This document shows positions 20,207 through 28,086 of a stretch of DNA of 64,000 nucleotides, one piece after another; position 1 is the first letter of the stretch, and every line of letters begins with the position of its first letter. Both the position numbers and the translations under genes were made by a program. This DNA is from Sulfuritalea sp. (lineage in GTDB: Bacteria; Pseudomonadota; Gammaproteobacteria; Burkholderiales; Rhodocyclaceae), in the NCBI GenBank assembly GCA_023229685.1, contig JALNYT010000004.1, positions 248,001 to 312,000 of the forward strand, written 5' to 3'. The notes beneath the pieces were generated by a model. It did not search any database, was not told the origin of the DNA, and saw only the letters and a program-made list of their open reading frames with translations.

Positions 20207-20235
20207 AACGCCGCGGGGTCCGGCGTTGGCCTTTA
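20207..20235 (+). terminator. Hairpin between methyltransferase and lexA
   Basis: AACGCCG-CGGGGTC-CGGCGTT is a perfect 7-bp stem with a 7-nt loop, followed by GGCCTTTACTG. It probably separates the methyltransferase transcript from the SOS-regulated lexA unit. Confidence 0.5.
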
Positions 20236-20256
20236 CTGAAGCTGTGCTTTGCTGTA

Positions 20257-20272
20257 CTGTATGAAAAAACAG
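20257..20272 (+). promoter_or_regulatory. LexA (SOS) box upstream of lexA
   Basis: CTGTATGAAAAAACAG is a perfect CTGT-N8-ACAG site, 16 bp upstream of the lexA start. It implies LexA autoregulation and DNA-damage induction of lexA-imuA-imuB. Confidence 0.9.
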
Positions 20273-20288
20273 TTACAGGAGCATGTTC

Positions 20289-20894
20289 ATGGCCGACGAT
20301 CTGACCTCCCGCCAGCGGGAAATCCTCGATTTCATCCGCAACAGCCTGGAAGTCTTCAGCGTGCCGCCGACGCGCGCCGAAATCGCCAGCGCGTTTGGCT
20401 TCGCTTCGCCCAATGCCGCCGAAGATCATTTGAGGGCACTGGCGAAAAAGGGTGCGATCACCCTCGAGCCTGGTTCCGCGCGTGGCATCCGGCTGGTGGA
20501 ACAACTCGGCCTGCCGCTGATCGGCACGGTCGCTGCCGGCAGCCCGCTGCTGGCGATCGAGAACCGACTCGGCCAGTTGCGCATCGATCCTGCGCTGTTC
20601 ACGCCGCGCGCCGACTTTCTGCTGCGCGTGCGCGGCCTGTCGATGATCGAAGCCGGCATTCTCGATGGCGACCTGCTCGCCGTGCATCGCACCTCCGAGG
20701 CGACCAACGGCCAGATCGTCATCGCCCGGCTGGGCGATGAAGTCACCGTCAAGCGCTTCAAGCGGCGCGGCAGCATGGTCGAGCTGATCGCCGAGAACCG
20801 CGACTTCGCGCCCATCCTGATCAATACGCGCAAGGAGCCGCTGACCATCGAAGGCATCGCGGTCGGCCTGATCCGGGATGGCAAGACACTGTAA
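20289..20894 (+). CDS. lexA: LexA repressor
   Basis: The start at 20289 (MADDLTSRQREILDF) is chosen because AGGAG then sits 7 nt upstream; for the ATG at 20283 it would be only 1 nt away. This gives 201 aa. The N-terminal winged helix carries PPTRAEIASAFGFASPNAAEDHL. The Ala83-Gly84 autocleavage bond lies in GTVAAGSP. The catalytic Ser118 (RGLSMIEAGILDGD) and Lys155 (VTVKRFKRR) complete the serine/lysine latent peptidase. It represses SOS genes until RecA filaments trigger self-cleavage. It is followed by a repeat element and then imuA-imuB. Confidence 0.96.
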   Translation: MADDLTSRQREILDFIRNSLEVFSVPPTRAEIASAFGFASPNAAEDHLRALAKKGAITLEPGSARGIRLVEQLGLPLIGTVAAGSPLLAIENRLGQLRIDPALFTPRADFLLRVRGLSMIEAGILDGDLLAVHRTSEATNGQIVIARLGDEVTVKRFKRRGSMVELIAENRDFAPILINTRKEPLTIEGIAVGLIRDGKTL

Positions 20895-20933
20895 TTGAAC
20901 GCATGAACCCAATAACCCGATAAACCCGAATCA

Positions 20934-21057
20934 AGCCACAGAGGGCACAGAGATCACAGAGGAAAAGCAATGAAACGTAACTGGTGTTCCCGGCAATTCA
21001 CATTCCGGGTTTCTCGTTTCGCACTGGGTTCTCTGTGATCTCTGTGTCCTCTGTGGC
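20934..21057. mobile_element. MITE-like element with terminal inverted repeats between lexA and imuA
   Basis: The left arm starts AGCCACAGAGGGCACAGAG and continues ATCACAGAGGAAAA. The right arm is its inverse, ending TCTGTGTCCTCTGTGGCT at 21057. The termini pair over nearly 30 bp around a 64-bp centre. The same element family is present between gcvT and gcvH. It has no coding capacity, and the inserted hairpin may affect lexA-imuA cotranscription. Confidence 0.75.
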
Positions 21058-21074
21058 TAACCGGTTTTTTCAAC

Positions 21075-21809
21075 ATGAATTCTTCATTGGCCCTAGTACT
21101 GGAGCGCACCGACATCCGGCGTGGTGACGCCTTCGCCGTAGCGCCAGCGCCGACTCTTGCCACCGGCTTTGCCCGACTCGATGCCGAATTACCCGGCGGC
21201 GGCTGGCCGCGCGGGGCATTGACCGAACTGCTGACGGAACACGGTGGCATTAGCGGCATCGGCGAACTCGGCCTGCTGCTGCCGGCACTGGCAGCACTGA
21301 CTGGTGCCGGCCAAGCCGTGGTGCTGATCGCGCCGCCGTACTGCGCCCATGCGCCGGCCTGGGCTGCTGCCGGGATTCGTCTCGACTGCCTGCGCCTGGT
21401 GTTTCCAAGTCGACCGCGCGATGCCTTGTGGGCCGCAGTCGAAGCCCTGCGCTGCGGCGGTGTCGCAGCCACGCTGCTCTGGCTGGATGCCCTGTTTCGC
21501 GCGCAACTGCCGGCCAATAGCCTGCGTCGCTTGCATGTGGCGGCAGGCGAGGGCGGCGGCGGGGCTTTTTGCTTCCGCCCCGCACGACTTGCGGCCGCAG
21601 CTTCCCCTGCGCCCCTGCGCTTGCAACTGCAGGCGCAGGATATTGGCGGGCGCTTGCAGGTGAAGATTCTCAAGCGGCGCGGGCCGCCGGCGCGGCAGGA
21701 CATCCTGCTCGATATTGCGCGCCCCGCTGGTTTTTTACAGAGTGTTCCCCATGCTGTGGCTGGCGCTGTATTGCCCGACATCCGACGGCGAAACCGCGTC
21801 GCTGCCTGA
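21075..21809 (+). CDS. imuA: ImuA, mutasome accessory protein
   Basis: The 244-aa RecA/SulA-like protein of the ImuA-ImuB-DnaE2 translesion synthesis cassette begins with an ATFARLDAELPGGGWPRGALTEL-like core (about residues 27-51 here, TGFARLDAELPGGGWP), typical of this family. It lacks a convincing Walker A, as usual for ImuA. It is needed with ImuB for DnaE2-dependent damage-induced mutagenesis. It has no SOS box of its own and presumably relies on read-through from lexA. It overlaps imuB by 59 bp. Residues AVAPAPT come from a copy of the dispersed motif. Confidence 0.88.
   Translation: MNSSLALVLERTDIRRGDAFAVAPAPTLATGFARLDAELPGGGWPRGALTELLTEHGGISGIGELGLLLPALAALTGAGQAVVLIAPPYCAHAPAWAAAGIRLDCLRLVFPSRPRDALWAAVEALRCGGVAATLLWLDALFRAQLPANSLRRLHVAAGEGGGGAFCFRPARLAAAASPAPLRLQLQAQDIGGRLQVKILKRRGPPARQDILLDIARPAGFLQSVPHAVAGAVLPDIRRRNRVAA
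21134..21155 (-). repeat. Dispersed 22-bp motif, copy 7 (inside imuA)
   Basis: Exact core with CT as the variable pair, antisense to imuA, near the 5' end of the gene. The encoded AVAPAPT matches the peptide encoded by the copy in trhP. Confidence 0.8.
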
Positions 21810-23055
21810 AGCGTCGGCCACCCGGCCCACGACATTGCCTACCCCTGCACTCGCGTGCTGGGCCGGCCGCTTCACGCCGCATGTCAATCTCGCGCCGGAT
21901 GCGCTGCGCCTTGAAATCGCCGGGAGCCTGCGCCTGTTCGGCGGCCTGCCGGCGCTGCTGGATCTGGTGCGCGAGGATCTGGCCGCCATGGATCTCTCTG
22001 CGCAACTGGCGGTGGCGGCGACGCCGCTGGCCGCGTTGTGGCTGGCGCGGGCAGGCAGCGGTAACGCCAATGAGGTCATCTGTCCGGATCTGCCGGCCAC
22101 GCGCGCCGCCCTGGCGGCGGTGCCGCTGGCCGCGCTGCAACTGCCACCGCCATTGGCACGGCGCCTCGAAGGCTTCGGCCTGCGCCGCATCGGCGATGTG
22201 CTGGCGCTGCCGCGCGCCGGTTTGGGCGCACGCCTAGGCAAGCCATTCCTCATCGATCTGGCGCGCGCCCTGGGCGAGATTGCCGATCCGCAGCCGTGGT
22301 TCGTGTTTCCCGAGCATTTCGAGCAGGGGCTGGAACTGCCGGCTCCGGTCGAGGCGGCGCCGGTGCTGCTGTTCGCCGCGCGCCGCCTGATCGCGGCGCT
22401 GGCCGGCTGGCTGGCGCCGCGGAATGCGGCAGTACGCGCGATCGAATGCCTGATCGATCACGGCCATGGCGTGACTACTGCGGTACCGCTCGCCTTCAGC
22501 GCGCCGGTGTACGCACCCCAACGCATCGAGCGCGTGCTCAAGGAGCGACTGGACGCGCTGACCTTGTCCGCCCCGGCGCTGGCGCTGCGCCTGCGTGTGC
22601 AGGAAGCGGAGCCGCGCGAGGATCGCAGCCATGCCTTGTTCGATGGCGGGGAACAGCGGCATGAGGCGCTGGCCGAGCTGATGGATCGCCTGGCGGCGCG
22701 CCTGGGGCCGCAAGCCGTGCAGGGACTGGCCTGCCATGCCGACCATCGTCCCGAACTGGCAAGTCGGGCCAGCCGCGGCCCGTCGCCCCGCCATGCGCCG
22801 GCGCCTTCGCTTCCGCCGCGTCCGCTGTGGCTGGTGGAGCCGCCCGAAGCCTTGCGGGAAAGCCACGGCCGCCCGCAACGGGCCGGTCCGCTGGCACTGG
22901 TCGCCGGCCCGGAACGCATCGAATCCGGCTGGTGGGACGGGCTCGATGCCCGCCGCGACTACTTCGTCGCGGTCGACAACGAACACCGCTGGCTATGGAT
23001 TTTTCGTGACTCGCGCCCGCCCGGCGGCTGGTTTCTGCACGGCTGGTTTGCCTGA
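21751..23055 (+). CDS. imuB: ImuB, inactive Y-family polymerase homologue
   Basis: The start at 21751 (MLWLALYCPTSDGE) matches the ImuB N-terminus; the extension upstream reads through imuA. The 434-aa protein has the Y-family palm and little-finger layout but lacks the catalytic acidic residues of a working polymerase; the first motif reads LWLALYCP rather than a D-containing strand. ImuB carries the beta-clamp contact and bridges ImuA and DnaE2. A Pro/Arg-rich linker precedes the C-terminal WWDG-x2-ARRDYFVAVD segment conserved in ImuB. Translation is probably coupled to imuA. Confidence 0.88.
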   Translation: MLWLALYCPTSDGETASLPEASATRPTTLPTPALACWAGRFTPHVNLAPDALRLEIAGSLRLFGGLPALLDLVREDLAAMDLSAQLAVAATPLAALWLARAGSGNANEVICPDLPATRAALAAVPLAALQLPPPLARRLEGFGLRRIGDVLALPRAGLGARLGKPFLIDLARALGEIADPQPWFVFPEHFEQGLELPAPVEAAPVLLFAARRLIAALAGWLAPRNAAVRAIECLIDHGHGVTTAVPLAFSAPVYAPQRIERVLKERLDALTLSAPALALRLRVQEAEPREDRSHALFDGGEQRHEALAELMDRLAARLGPQAVQGLACHADHRPELASRASRGPSPRHAPAPSLPPRPLWLVEPPEALRESHGRPQRAGPLALVAGPERIESGWWDGLDARRDYFVAVDNEHRWLWIFRDSRPPGGWFLHGWFA

Positions 23056-23066
23056 GAGCCCGGGGG

Positions 23067-23729
23067 CTATTCTCCCGCCCCGGAAATCTGCTTGGGGTAG
23101 CCCACGGTCTGGGATAGCAATACCTGCTGGTCGTGGCTCAGGCCGAGCGCATCGCTGATCGCCGCGCGGTCGATCCAGGCGCGGATCACCGTCGCCAGGC
23201 CGCTGCTGGCGGCGAACAGGTATACGTTCTGCGCGATCGCCCCGGCCGCGACCGAAGCATAGGATTCGCGCTGCGCCACCGGCACCATGCCCATCCGCGC
23301 ATGGTCCGCGACGTACACCAGGTCCAGCGGCGCTTCATCGACAAAGTCCTGGTAGCCGGTGATGCTCCTCAAGTCGCTTGCCGCCACCAGATGCAACTGG
23401 TGCGCCGTCGCGTCATAACGGTAAGCGCCTGACGGCAGGGCAACGAACACGTCGATCTCCTGCGCATTCAACGCCGAGGGCGCTGTGCGTCCGCCATCCG
23501 GCCGGTTCATGCCATAGGCCGTCCACAGCAGATTCGAGAGCACAGCCATGGGCAGGGGTTCGCGCGCAAACTCGCGCGACGAGTGACGCTTGGCCAGTGC
23601 GTCCAGCAGCGGCAGGCCGCCTTGCTGCACCGCCGGCGGCAGTGTGATTGACGTCGCCGGGTCTCCTTCGGGCGGCTTGGGCCGCAATTGCCCCATCATG
23701 CCGAGCGCAAGTTTGGTCAGGGTATTCAT
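23067..23729 (-). CDS. SagB/ThcOx-type nitroreductase-fold dehydrogenase
   Basis: The 220-aa FMN nitroreductase-fold protein has RHSSREFAREPLPMAVLSNLLWTAYGMNR (FMN-binding start), GGRTAPSALNAQEIDVF, VAAGAIAQNVYLFAASSGLATVIRA and a terminal QTVGYPK. This is the SagB/ThcOx subgroup. Members oxidise azolines or act as general oxidoreductases; no YcaO cyclodehydratase or precursor peptide is nearby, so a peptide-modification role is not supported. The N-terminus (MNTLTKLALGMMGQL) could be a weak signal or membrane anchor. It lies 13 bp from the alcohol dehydrogenase gene on the same strand, so the two redox genes probably form an operon. Confidence 0.8.
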   Translation of the reverse strand: MNTLTKLALGMMGQLRPKPPEGDPATSITLPPAVQQGGLPLLDALAKRHSSREFAREPLPMAVLSNLLWTAYGMNRPDGGRTAPSALNAQEIDVFVALPSGAYRYDATAHQLHLVAASDLRSITGYQDFVDEAPLDLVYVADHARMGMVPVAQRESYASVAAGAIAQNVYLFAASSGLATVIRAWIDRAAISDALGLSHDQQVLLSQTVGYPKQISGAGE

Positions 23730-23742
23730 CGCGGTTCCTCTT

Positions 23743-24753
23743 TCATTGTTGAGCCGTCACCAACACCGCCGCCCCCTGAAACTCGCCGCGGCGCAACTGC
23801 CCAAGGGCTTCGTTGGCCGCCGCCAGCGGGAAGCGGTGAATTTCGGTGCGGACCGGTATCCGCGGCGCGAGTTCGAGGAAATCGAGGCCGTCGCGGCGGG
23901 TCAGGTTGGCCACCGAGCGGATGCTGCGCTCGCCCCAGAGGATTTCATAGGGGAAGGCGGGTATGTCGCTCATGTGGATGCCCGCGCAAACCACGCAGCC
24001 GCCTTTTTCAACATGGCGCAAGGCCATGGGCACCAGTGCTCCGGCCGGCGCAAAGATCAGCGCCGCATCGAGCGGCACGGGTGGCGTCTGGTCGGTGCCG
24101 CCCGCCCAGGCGGCGCCCAGGCTGCGCGCAAAGTCCTGATTGGCGAGATCGCCCGGACGCGTGAAAGCGTGGAATTCCCGTCCCTGGAATTTCAGTATTT
24201 GGGCCACGATGTGGGCGGCGGCGCCGAAGCCGAAAATACCCACCCGTTGCGACTCGCCGGCCAGGCGCAGGGCGCGGTAGCCGATCAGGCCGGCGCACAA
24301 CAGCGGGGCCAGCAGCGCGGCGTCGCCGGCATCGGGCAGCGAAAAACAATAGCGCGCGTCGGCGACGGTGTATTCGGCATAGCCGCCATGAATCTGGCAG
24401 CCGGTGAAGCGTGCGGCAGCGCAGAGGTTCTCGCGGCCACTGAGGCAGAACCGGCATTCGCCGCAGGTCCAGCCGAGCCAGGGAATGCCGACCCGCTGAC
24501 CGGTCATGAAGCCTGTGACACCCTTGCCAACGGTCGCGACGCGGCCGACGATTTCATGCCCGGGTATCACCGGACGCGAGGGATTGGGCAATTCGCCGTC
24601 GACCAGATGCAGGTCGGTACGGCAAACCCCGCAAGCTTCCACGGCGACAAGAATCTCACCCTGCCCGGGTTGCGGTACCGGCAGTTCCACCATGCGCAAC
24701 GGCACGCCGGGCTGGTCGAGAATCATCGCCCGCATGAAATTACTCATTTTCAA
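23743..24753 (-). CDS. Zinc-dependent alcohol dehydrogenase
   Basis: The 336-aa medium-chain dehydrogenase has the catalytic zinc ligands CGVCRTDLH and PGHEIVGRV. The four structural-zinc cysteines are in CGECRFCLSGRENLC. The Rossmann motif is GIFGFGAAAHIVAQ. It should oxidise an alcohol or reduce an aldehyde with NAD(P). Three candidate starts (residues 1, 3 and 7) are possible; MRAMILDQPG is the conserved beginning of the fold. It is upstream partner of the SagB-type gene. Confidence 0.9.
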   Translation of the reverse strand: MKMSNFMRAMILDQPGVPLRMVELPVPQPGQGEILVAVEACGVCRTDLHLVDGELPNPSRPVIPGHEIVGRVATVGKGVTGFMTGQRVGIPWLGWTCGECRFCLSGRENLCAAARFTGCQIHGGYAEYTVADARYCFSLPDAGDAALLAPLLCAGLIGYRALRLAGESQRVGIFGFGAAAHIVAQILKFQGREFHAFTRPGDLANQDFARSLGAAWAGGTDQTPPVPLDAALIFAPAGALVPMALRHVEKGGCVVCAGIHMSDIPAFPYEILWGERSIRSVANLTRRDGLDFLELAPRIPVRTEIHRFPLAAANEALGQLRRGEFQGAAVLVTAQQ

Positions 24754-24810
24754 TGTCGCGCGACGACGGCCTGCAGCAACCGGTTGCGCGGTGCCAAGGC
24801 CGCTTGCCGG

Positions 24811-25170
24811 CTACATCAGCGTCTCTGTAAAGGGCGGATGCACAATTCGCAGGCCCGCCCCCTTCAACAGCAGGCAGCGATCCAGCGGCTGCCTGGAGCA
24901 TTGCCCTTGTGTCGCATTGAGACAGCGGCAACTGAGGCAGAAAGCCCGTGGCGTGGTCCTGGTGCCGGACGAACAGTCTCGCGTCCTGCAAAGATCCCTG
25001 ATCAGCGTGCCCAGTCGAACAAGGTTTTCACGCTGAGGATCATCAATGGAAATCTGCTCCAGCCGCTCCCGATTTACCCGCAAAGCGCCTTCCACGGCGC
25101 GTTGACCGCCGCTGGCGGCGGAATCAGCCGCGGGCGGTCGGACGGCGCCCACGGAATACACAGAATGCAT
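24811..25170 (-). CDS. Hypothetical cysteine-rich protein, 119 aa
   Basis: The ATG at 25170 (MHSVYSVGAVRPPAADS) is preceded by GGAGG at a 6-nt spacing, strong support for translation. The central part is a hydrophilic helix (RVNRERLEQISIDDPQREN). The C-terminal third has seven cysteines (RDLCRTRDCSSG, FCLSCRCLNATQGQC, DRCLLL), suggesting metal binding or disulfides. No signal peptide is obvious. It begins 21 bp after the stop of the PAS-domain gene and is probably co-transcribed with it. No family was recognised. Confidence 0.6.
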   Translation of the reverse strand: MHSVYSVGAVRPPAADSAASGGQRAVEGALRVNRERLEQISIDDPQRENLVRLGTLIRDLCRTRDCSSGTRTTPRAFCLSCRCLNATQGQCSRQPLDRCLLLKGAGLRIVHPPFTETLM

Positions 25171-25191
25171 GACATGCCTCCGAATCCGGAA

Positions 25192-25617
25192 CTAGGAACC
25201 CGCTTGTTCCCCGGGTCGGCGCGCCGTGAGGAAAAAAACCTCGCGACCTTCCGCCACCCCATGGGACAAGATGAGTTCAACGGTAAACCTTTGTCCGCCG
25301 GCATCCTTCGCATCGAACTTGTGCCACTCGCCGTTGGTACAAAGGTAGTCGAGATATCGCGCGCTATAGCTCGGCGAACTCCTGCCGAGACTCAGCCCCG
25401 CGATGAAATCTGAAATTCTCCGGCCCAGCAACCGGGCCGGGCTCGTCCTGAATATTTCCTCCGCGAACTCGCCGCAACCGAGGATTTTGCCCCCGCGATC
25501 AAGAACCAGGGTGCCGCACTCAAGCTCTGTCGCCAAGTTCGCGGCGCGGGCAAACATGCCTCGCGTCGATCCTGTCTCCTGCAGCGCTGTCAAGCCTTGC
25601 CCGATCATGATTGGCAT
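25192..25617 (-). CDS. PAS-domain protein
   Basis: A single PAS fold is readable: ECGTLVLDRGGKILGCGEFAEEIF, then LLGRRISDFIAGL, and the beta-sheet end GQRFTVELILSHGVAEGREVFFLTARR. No output domain is attached, so it could sense a ligand or redox state and pass it to a partner, perhaps the cysteine-rich protein downstream. The start is uncertain: ATG at 25617 or 25608, with a TTG at 25632 as a longer alternative; none has a strong ribosome site. Confidence 0.65.
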   Translation of the reverse strand: MPIMIGQGLTALQETGSTRGMFARAANLATELECGTLVLDRGGKILGCGEFAEEIFRTSPARLLGRRISDFIAGLSLGRSSPSYSARYLDYLCTNGEWHKFDAKDAGGQRFTVELILSHGVAEGREVFFLTARRPGEQAGS

Positions 25618-25754
25618 CCGGAACCCATACAAGAAAATCGTTTCACGAAACCCTAAGGTAATTCTGCCGGATGCAAGAAGCTATGGACATACCGAAGTCA
25701 CCGTATTCGTGATACCGCAAAACCGGTATGGGGGCTGACCAAATCGGCCAATGA

Positions 25755-25784
25755 CAGTCCCGCCGCCGCGTGATTGCGGGACTG
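25755..25784. other. 9-bp inverted repeat upstream of the 195-aa gene
   Basis: CAGTCCCGC (25755-25763) and GCGGGACTG (25776-25784) pair perfectly around 12 nt. There is no T-run, so it is not a clear terminator. It could be an operator or 5' UTR hairpin of the gene at 25827. Confidence 0.4.
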
Positions 25785-25826
25785 GGCTGTTAGAGTGGAG
25801 CCTTGCAGGAACCGGAGCCATCATTA

Positions 25827-26414
25827 ATGAACGATCGCATTCGCCATTTGCTTGACCAGATATCCGCACTCGAAGAGGATCTGAGCGTGGCGCTCCACGA
25901 CCAGGAGGCCAACGCGATCTTCGAGATCAAGGGCAAGCGCGTCGAATTTGAGCATTCCATCCGGGAGGCGCATCGCCGGCTAAAGACCGGATTTTTCCGC
26001 TGGGTGGTTGCTTACCGTCCGCAAAATCTGATCACCGGGCCGATCATCTATGCCATGCTCCTTCCGATGCTGGTTCTCGATCTGTGCGTCAGCTTCTACC
26101 AGGCGACGTGTTTCCCCATTTACGGGGTTGCCAAGGTGCGTCGTGCCGACTACATCGTGTTTGATCGGCAACAGCTCGAATATCTCAATTTCGTCGAAAA
26201 GTTCCACTGCACTTATTGCGCCTACGGCAGTGGCCTGATCGCTTACGTGGCCGAAATCGTCGCGCGCACCGAGGAATATTTCTGTCCGATCAAACACGCG
26301 CGCAAGATGCTCGGCACCAACGTGCGCTATGCCCGTTTCCTGGATTACGGCGACGCCGTCGACTATGAGGTCCGGCTTGAAAAGTTTCGCGTCGGACTCG
26401 GTGCGAAGAAATGA
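25827..26414 (+). CDS. Hypothetical protein with one hydrophobic segment, 195 aa
   Basis: The ATG at 25827 (MNDRIRHLLDQISALEEDL) has GGAG 8 nt upstream; the longer frame from 25803 starts at a TTG. The N-terminal 60 residues form a charged coiled-coil helix. A hydrophobic stretch follows at about residues 72-95 (GPIIYAMLLPMLVLDLCVSF). Then come ATCFPIYGVAKVRRADYIVFDR and a cysteine-containing FHCTYCAYGSG with two Cys in CTYC spacing, and EYFCPIKHARK with another. The Cys/His pattern could bind metal. I have seen conserved proteins of this kind in betaproteobacteria but cannot name a function. It converges on the cytochrome genes. Confidence 0.7.
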   Translation: MNDRIRHLLDQISALEEDLSVALHDQEANAIFEIKGKRVEFEHSIREAHRRLKTGFFRWVVAYRPQNLITGPIIYAMLLPMLVLDLCVSFYQATCFPIYGVAKVRRADYIVFDRQQLEYLNFVEKFHCTYCAYGSGLIAYVAEIVARTEEYFCPIKHARKMLGTNVRYARFLDYGDAVDYEVRLEKFRVGLGAKK

Positions 26415-26427
26415 ACCGCGCCTGCCG

Positions 26428-26769
26428 TCAGAGCGAAAGAAGCCATTGCGCCAAGTTCTTCAGCTCTTTCGGATCCTTGGTATCGATGATCTTGTGATCT
26501 TCTTCGCTGCCGTCCTCGAGCTTGACCTTGGGGCCGGTGGTGATGTTCTTGATGACTTTGTCTTCGCCATCGGCCTTGCCCTTGTACTTGGCGGCGATCT
26601 TCTTGTAGGAGGGGCCCTTCTTGGCCTTGTCTATGGCATGGCACTTGAAGCAGTCATTCCTCTTGGCCAGCGACTGGGCGGCATCGACGTCAATCGCCGC
26701 ATTGGCCGTCAGCGAGACCGCGACCGCGATAGACCCGACCAACAGGCCGGCGACAACCAGACGTTTCAT
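26428..26769 (-). CDS. Small monohaem c-type cytochrome, copy 1
   Basis: The 113-aa protein has a Sec signal peptide ending TANA before AIDVDAAQ and a single haem site CFKCHAID. KKGPSYKKIAAKYKGK is the class I cytochrome c551-like helix region, and KNLAQWLLSL the C-terminal helix. It acts in the periplasm as an electron carrier. After the haem site there is no methionine at all, so the usual distal Met ligand is absent; the only conserved His outside the haem motif is in EEDHKIID. It is a tandem paralogue of the gene at 26935. A perfect inverted repeat sits just upstream of its GGGAGA ribosome site. Confidence 0.9.
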   Translation of the reverse strand: MKRLVVAGLLVGSIAVAVSLTANAAIDVDAAQSLAKRNDCFKCHAIDKAKKGPSYKKIAAKYKGKADGEDKVIKNITTGPKVKLEDGSEEDHKIIDTKDPKELKNLAQWLLSL

Positions 26770-26779
26770 GTCATTCTCC

Positions 26780-26797
26780 CTGCAATTTGAATTGCAG
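26780..26797 (-). promoter_or_regulatory. Perfect inverted repeat at the cytochrome ribosome-binding region
   Basis: CTGCAATT-TG-AATTGCAG is a perfect 8-bp dyad ending 11 bp before the ATG, directly against the Shine-Dalgarno GGGAGA. It may be an operator or an RNA hairpin affecting translation. Confidence 0.45.
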
Positions 26798-26878
26798 CGG
26801 CTGCTGCGTGCCGGCCCATGCCGACACTCCGCAATCTAGCCTCATGAAGTGACGGACTCAGTGCGCCAGCACACCAAG

Positions 26879-26904
26879 AGGCGGTGGCCGGAACTCCACC
26901 GCCT
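26879..26904 (-). terminator. Hairpin downstream of cytochrome copy 2
   Basis: AGGCGGTGG and CCACCGCCT pair perfectly around 8 nt, about 30 bp past the stop of the 26935 gene. The T-rich side is weak on the minus strand, so it may attenuate rather than stop transcription into copy 1. Confidence 0.5.
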
Positions 26905-26934
26905 TTGGTCCTTGCTGGATTGGTCAGGGAACTC

Positions 26935-27279
26935 TCAGCGCGACAGAATCCACTGCGACAGATTCTTCAGTTGCTTCGGATCCTTGGTGTCGATGATCTT
27001 GTGCTCTTCTTCCGTACCGTCCTCGAGCTTGACCTTGGGGCCGGTGGTGATGTTCTTGATGACCTTCTCTTCGCCGTCGGCCTTGCCCTGGTACTTGGCG
27101 GCGATCTTCTTGTAGGACGGCCCCTTCTTGGTCTTGTCGATGGCGTGGCACTTGAAGCAGTCATTCTTCTTGGCCAGCGACTGAGCCGCGTCTTCGTCGA
27201 CCGCGGCTTGTGCCGGGATCAGACCGCCCAGAGCAAGAAACAACGATCCGGCGAGCAAAATTGAGGTTGAGGTTTTCAT
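26935..27279 (-). CDS. Small monohaem c-type cytochrome, copy 2
   Basis: The 114-aa paralogue of the cytochrome at 26428 has a signal peptide ending AQA, haem site CFKCHAID, GPSYKKIAAKYQGK and QWILSR. It is almost identical in the mature part (VIKNITTGPKVKLEDG is shared). Like copy 1 it has no Met after the initiator, and it keeps the His in EEEHKIID, so the same unusual axial ligation is expected. GGGAGATACAAGC precedes the ATG. The pair probably arose by tandem duplication and may shuttle electrons for the octahaem or Sox proteins; that link is inference. Confidence 0.9.
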   Translation of the reverse strand: MKTSTSILLAGSLFLALGGLIPAQAAVDEDAAQSLAKKNDCFKCHAIDKTKKGPSYKKIAAKYQGKADGEEKVIKNITTGPKVKLEDGTEEEHKIIDTKDPKQLKNLSQWILSR

Positions 27280-27421
27280 TGCTTGTATCTCCCGCTACTC
27301 GGCGATGGTGCCGCATACGGCAAATAACGCGGGTGACGGCATTCTGTTGACCGGACAGGGGTCCGATTTGTATCTAAAGATTTCACCGCGATTTTTCGAG
27401 AAGCCATGGAACGATGGGCCG

Positions 27422-28033
27422 CTAGTCTTTCTGCCGCTCGGGCTTCCGGGCAATCAGCGTGACGAAGGACTTGATGCGCTGGTTCGGCGCATCGAAATCG
27501 CTGAATTCGGAGTGAATGATGTCCCAGTCTGCGAATCGGCTTGCCATCTCGTCCCGCGCGAACAGACAGTAGTGGCCCGGCTGGAACATGTCGAGATAGG
27601 TGGTGCCCTCGACGAGGACATTGATGATCGCAACGCCGCCGGGGCGGACCCGCGCCTGCAGCATCGACAGGACGCGCGATGCCGTCGGGCAGTCGAAGAA
27701 CATCAGCAGGCCGATGGAGATTACGCAATCGAAGTCTTCGCCGAGCTCGTGACTCCGCAGGTCGGCTTCGACGGCCTCGACCGGCAGGGCCTGGTCAAGG
27801 GCACGCTGCCGCAGATGGCTGATCGCGGATGGGCTGGCATCCAGCGCCGCGACCGAACAACCGCGCTGCGCCGCTGCGATCGCCAGATTCCCCAGGCCGC
27901 AACCGAAATCGAGCACGCGTCCCTTCAGGTGCGGCAGGGCGGCCAGTTCGAACGGATTGAGCGTGAAGTCCTGGTCGCGAACCTGCCGCTGAAACTGCTT
28001 GTCAAAGAAGGCAACGCTGCCGTCGGGATTCAT
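27422..28033 (-). CDS. Class I SAM-dependent methyltransferase (TehB-like)
   Basis: The 203-aa protein begins MNPDGSVAFFDKQFQRQV, typical of the TehB-like group. Motif I is VLDFGCGLGNLAIAAAQRG, the acidic motif is VAALDASPSAI, and motif IV is DCVISIGLLMFFD. TehB-like enzymes methylate tellurite, selenite or small molecules; the substrate here is not known. It lies between cytochrome copy 2 and the octahaem gene, separated from the latter by a strong terminator, so it has its own promoter. Confidence 0.8.
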   Translation of the reverse strand: MNPDGSVAFFDKQFQRQVRDQDFTLNPFELAALPHLKGRVLDFGCGLGNLAIAAAQRGCSVAALDASPSAISHLRQRALDQALPVEAVEADLRSHELGEDFDCVISIGLLMFFDCPTASRVLSMLQARVRPGGVAIINVLVEGTTYLDMFQPGHYCLFARDEMASRFADWDIIHSEFSDFDAPNQRIKSFVTLIARKPERQKD

Positions 28034-28086
28034 GGCTGGAATTGTGACGCGAAGCAGGTTGATTTGTCCATGGCATCCGAAATAAG

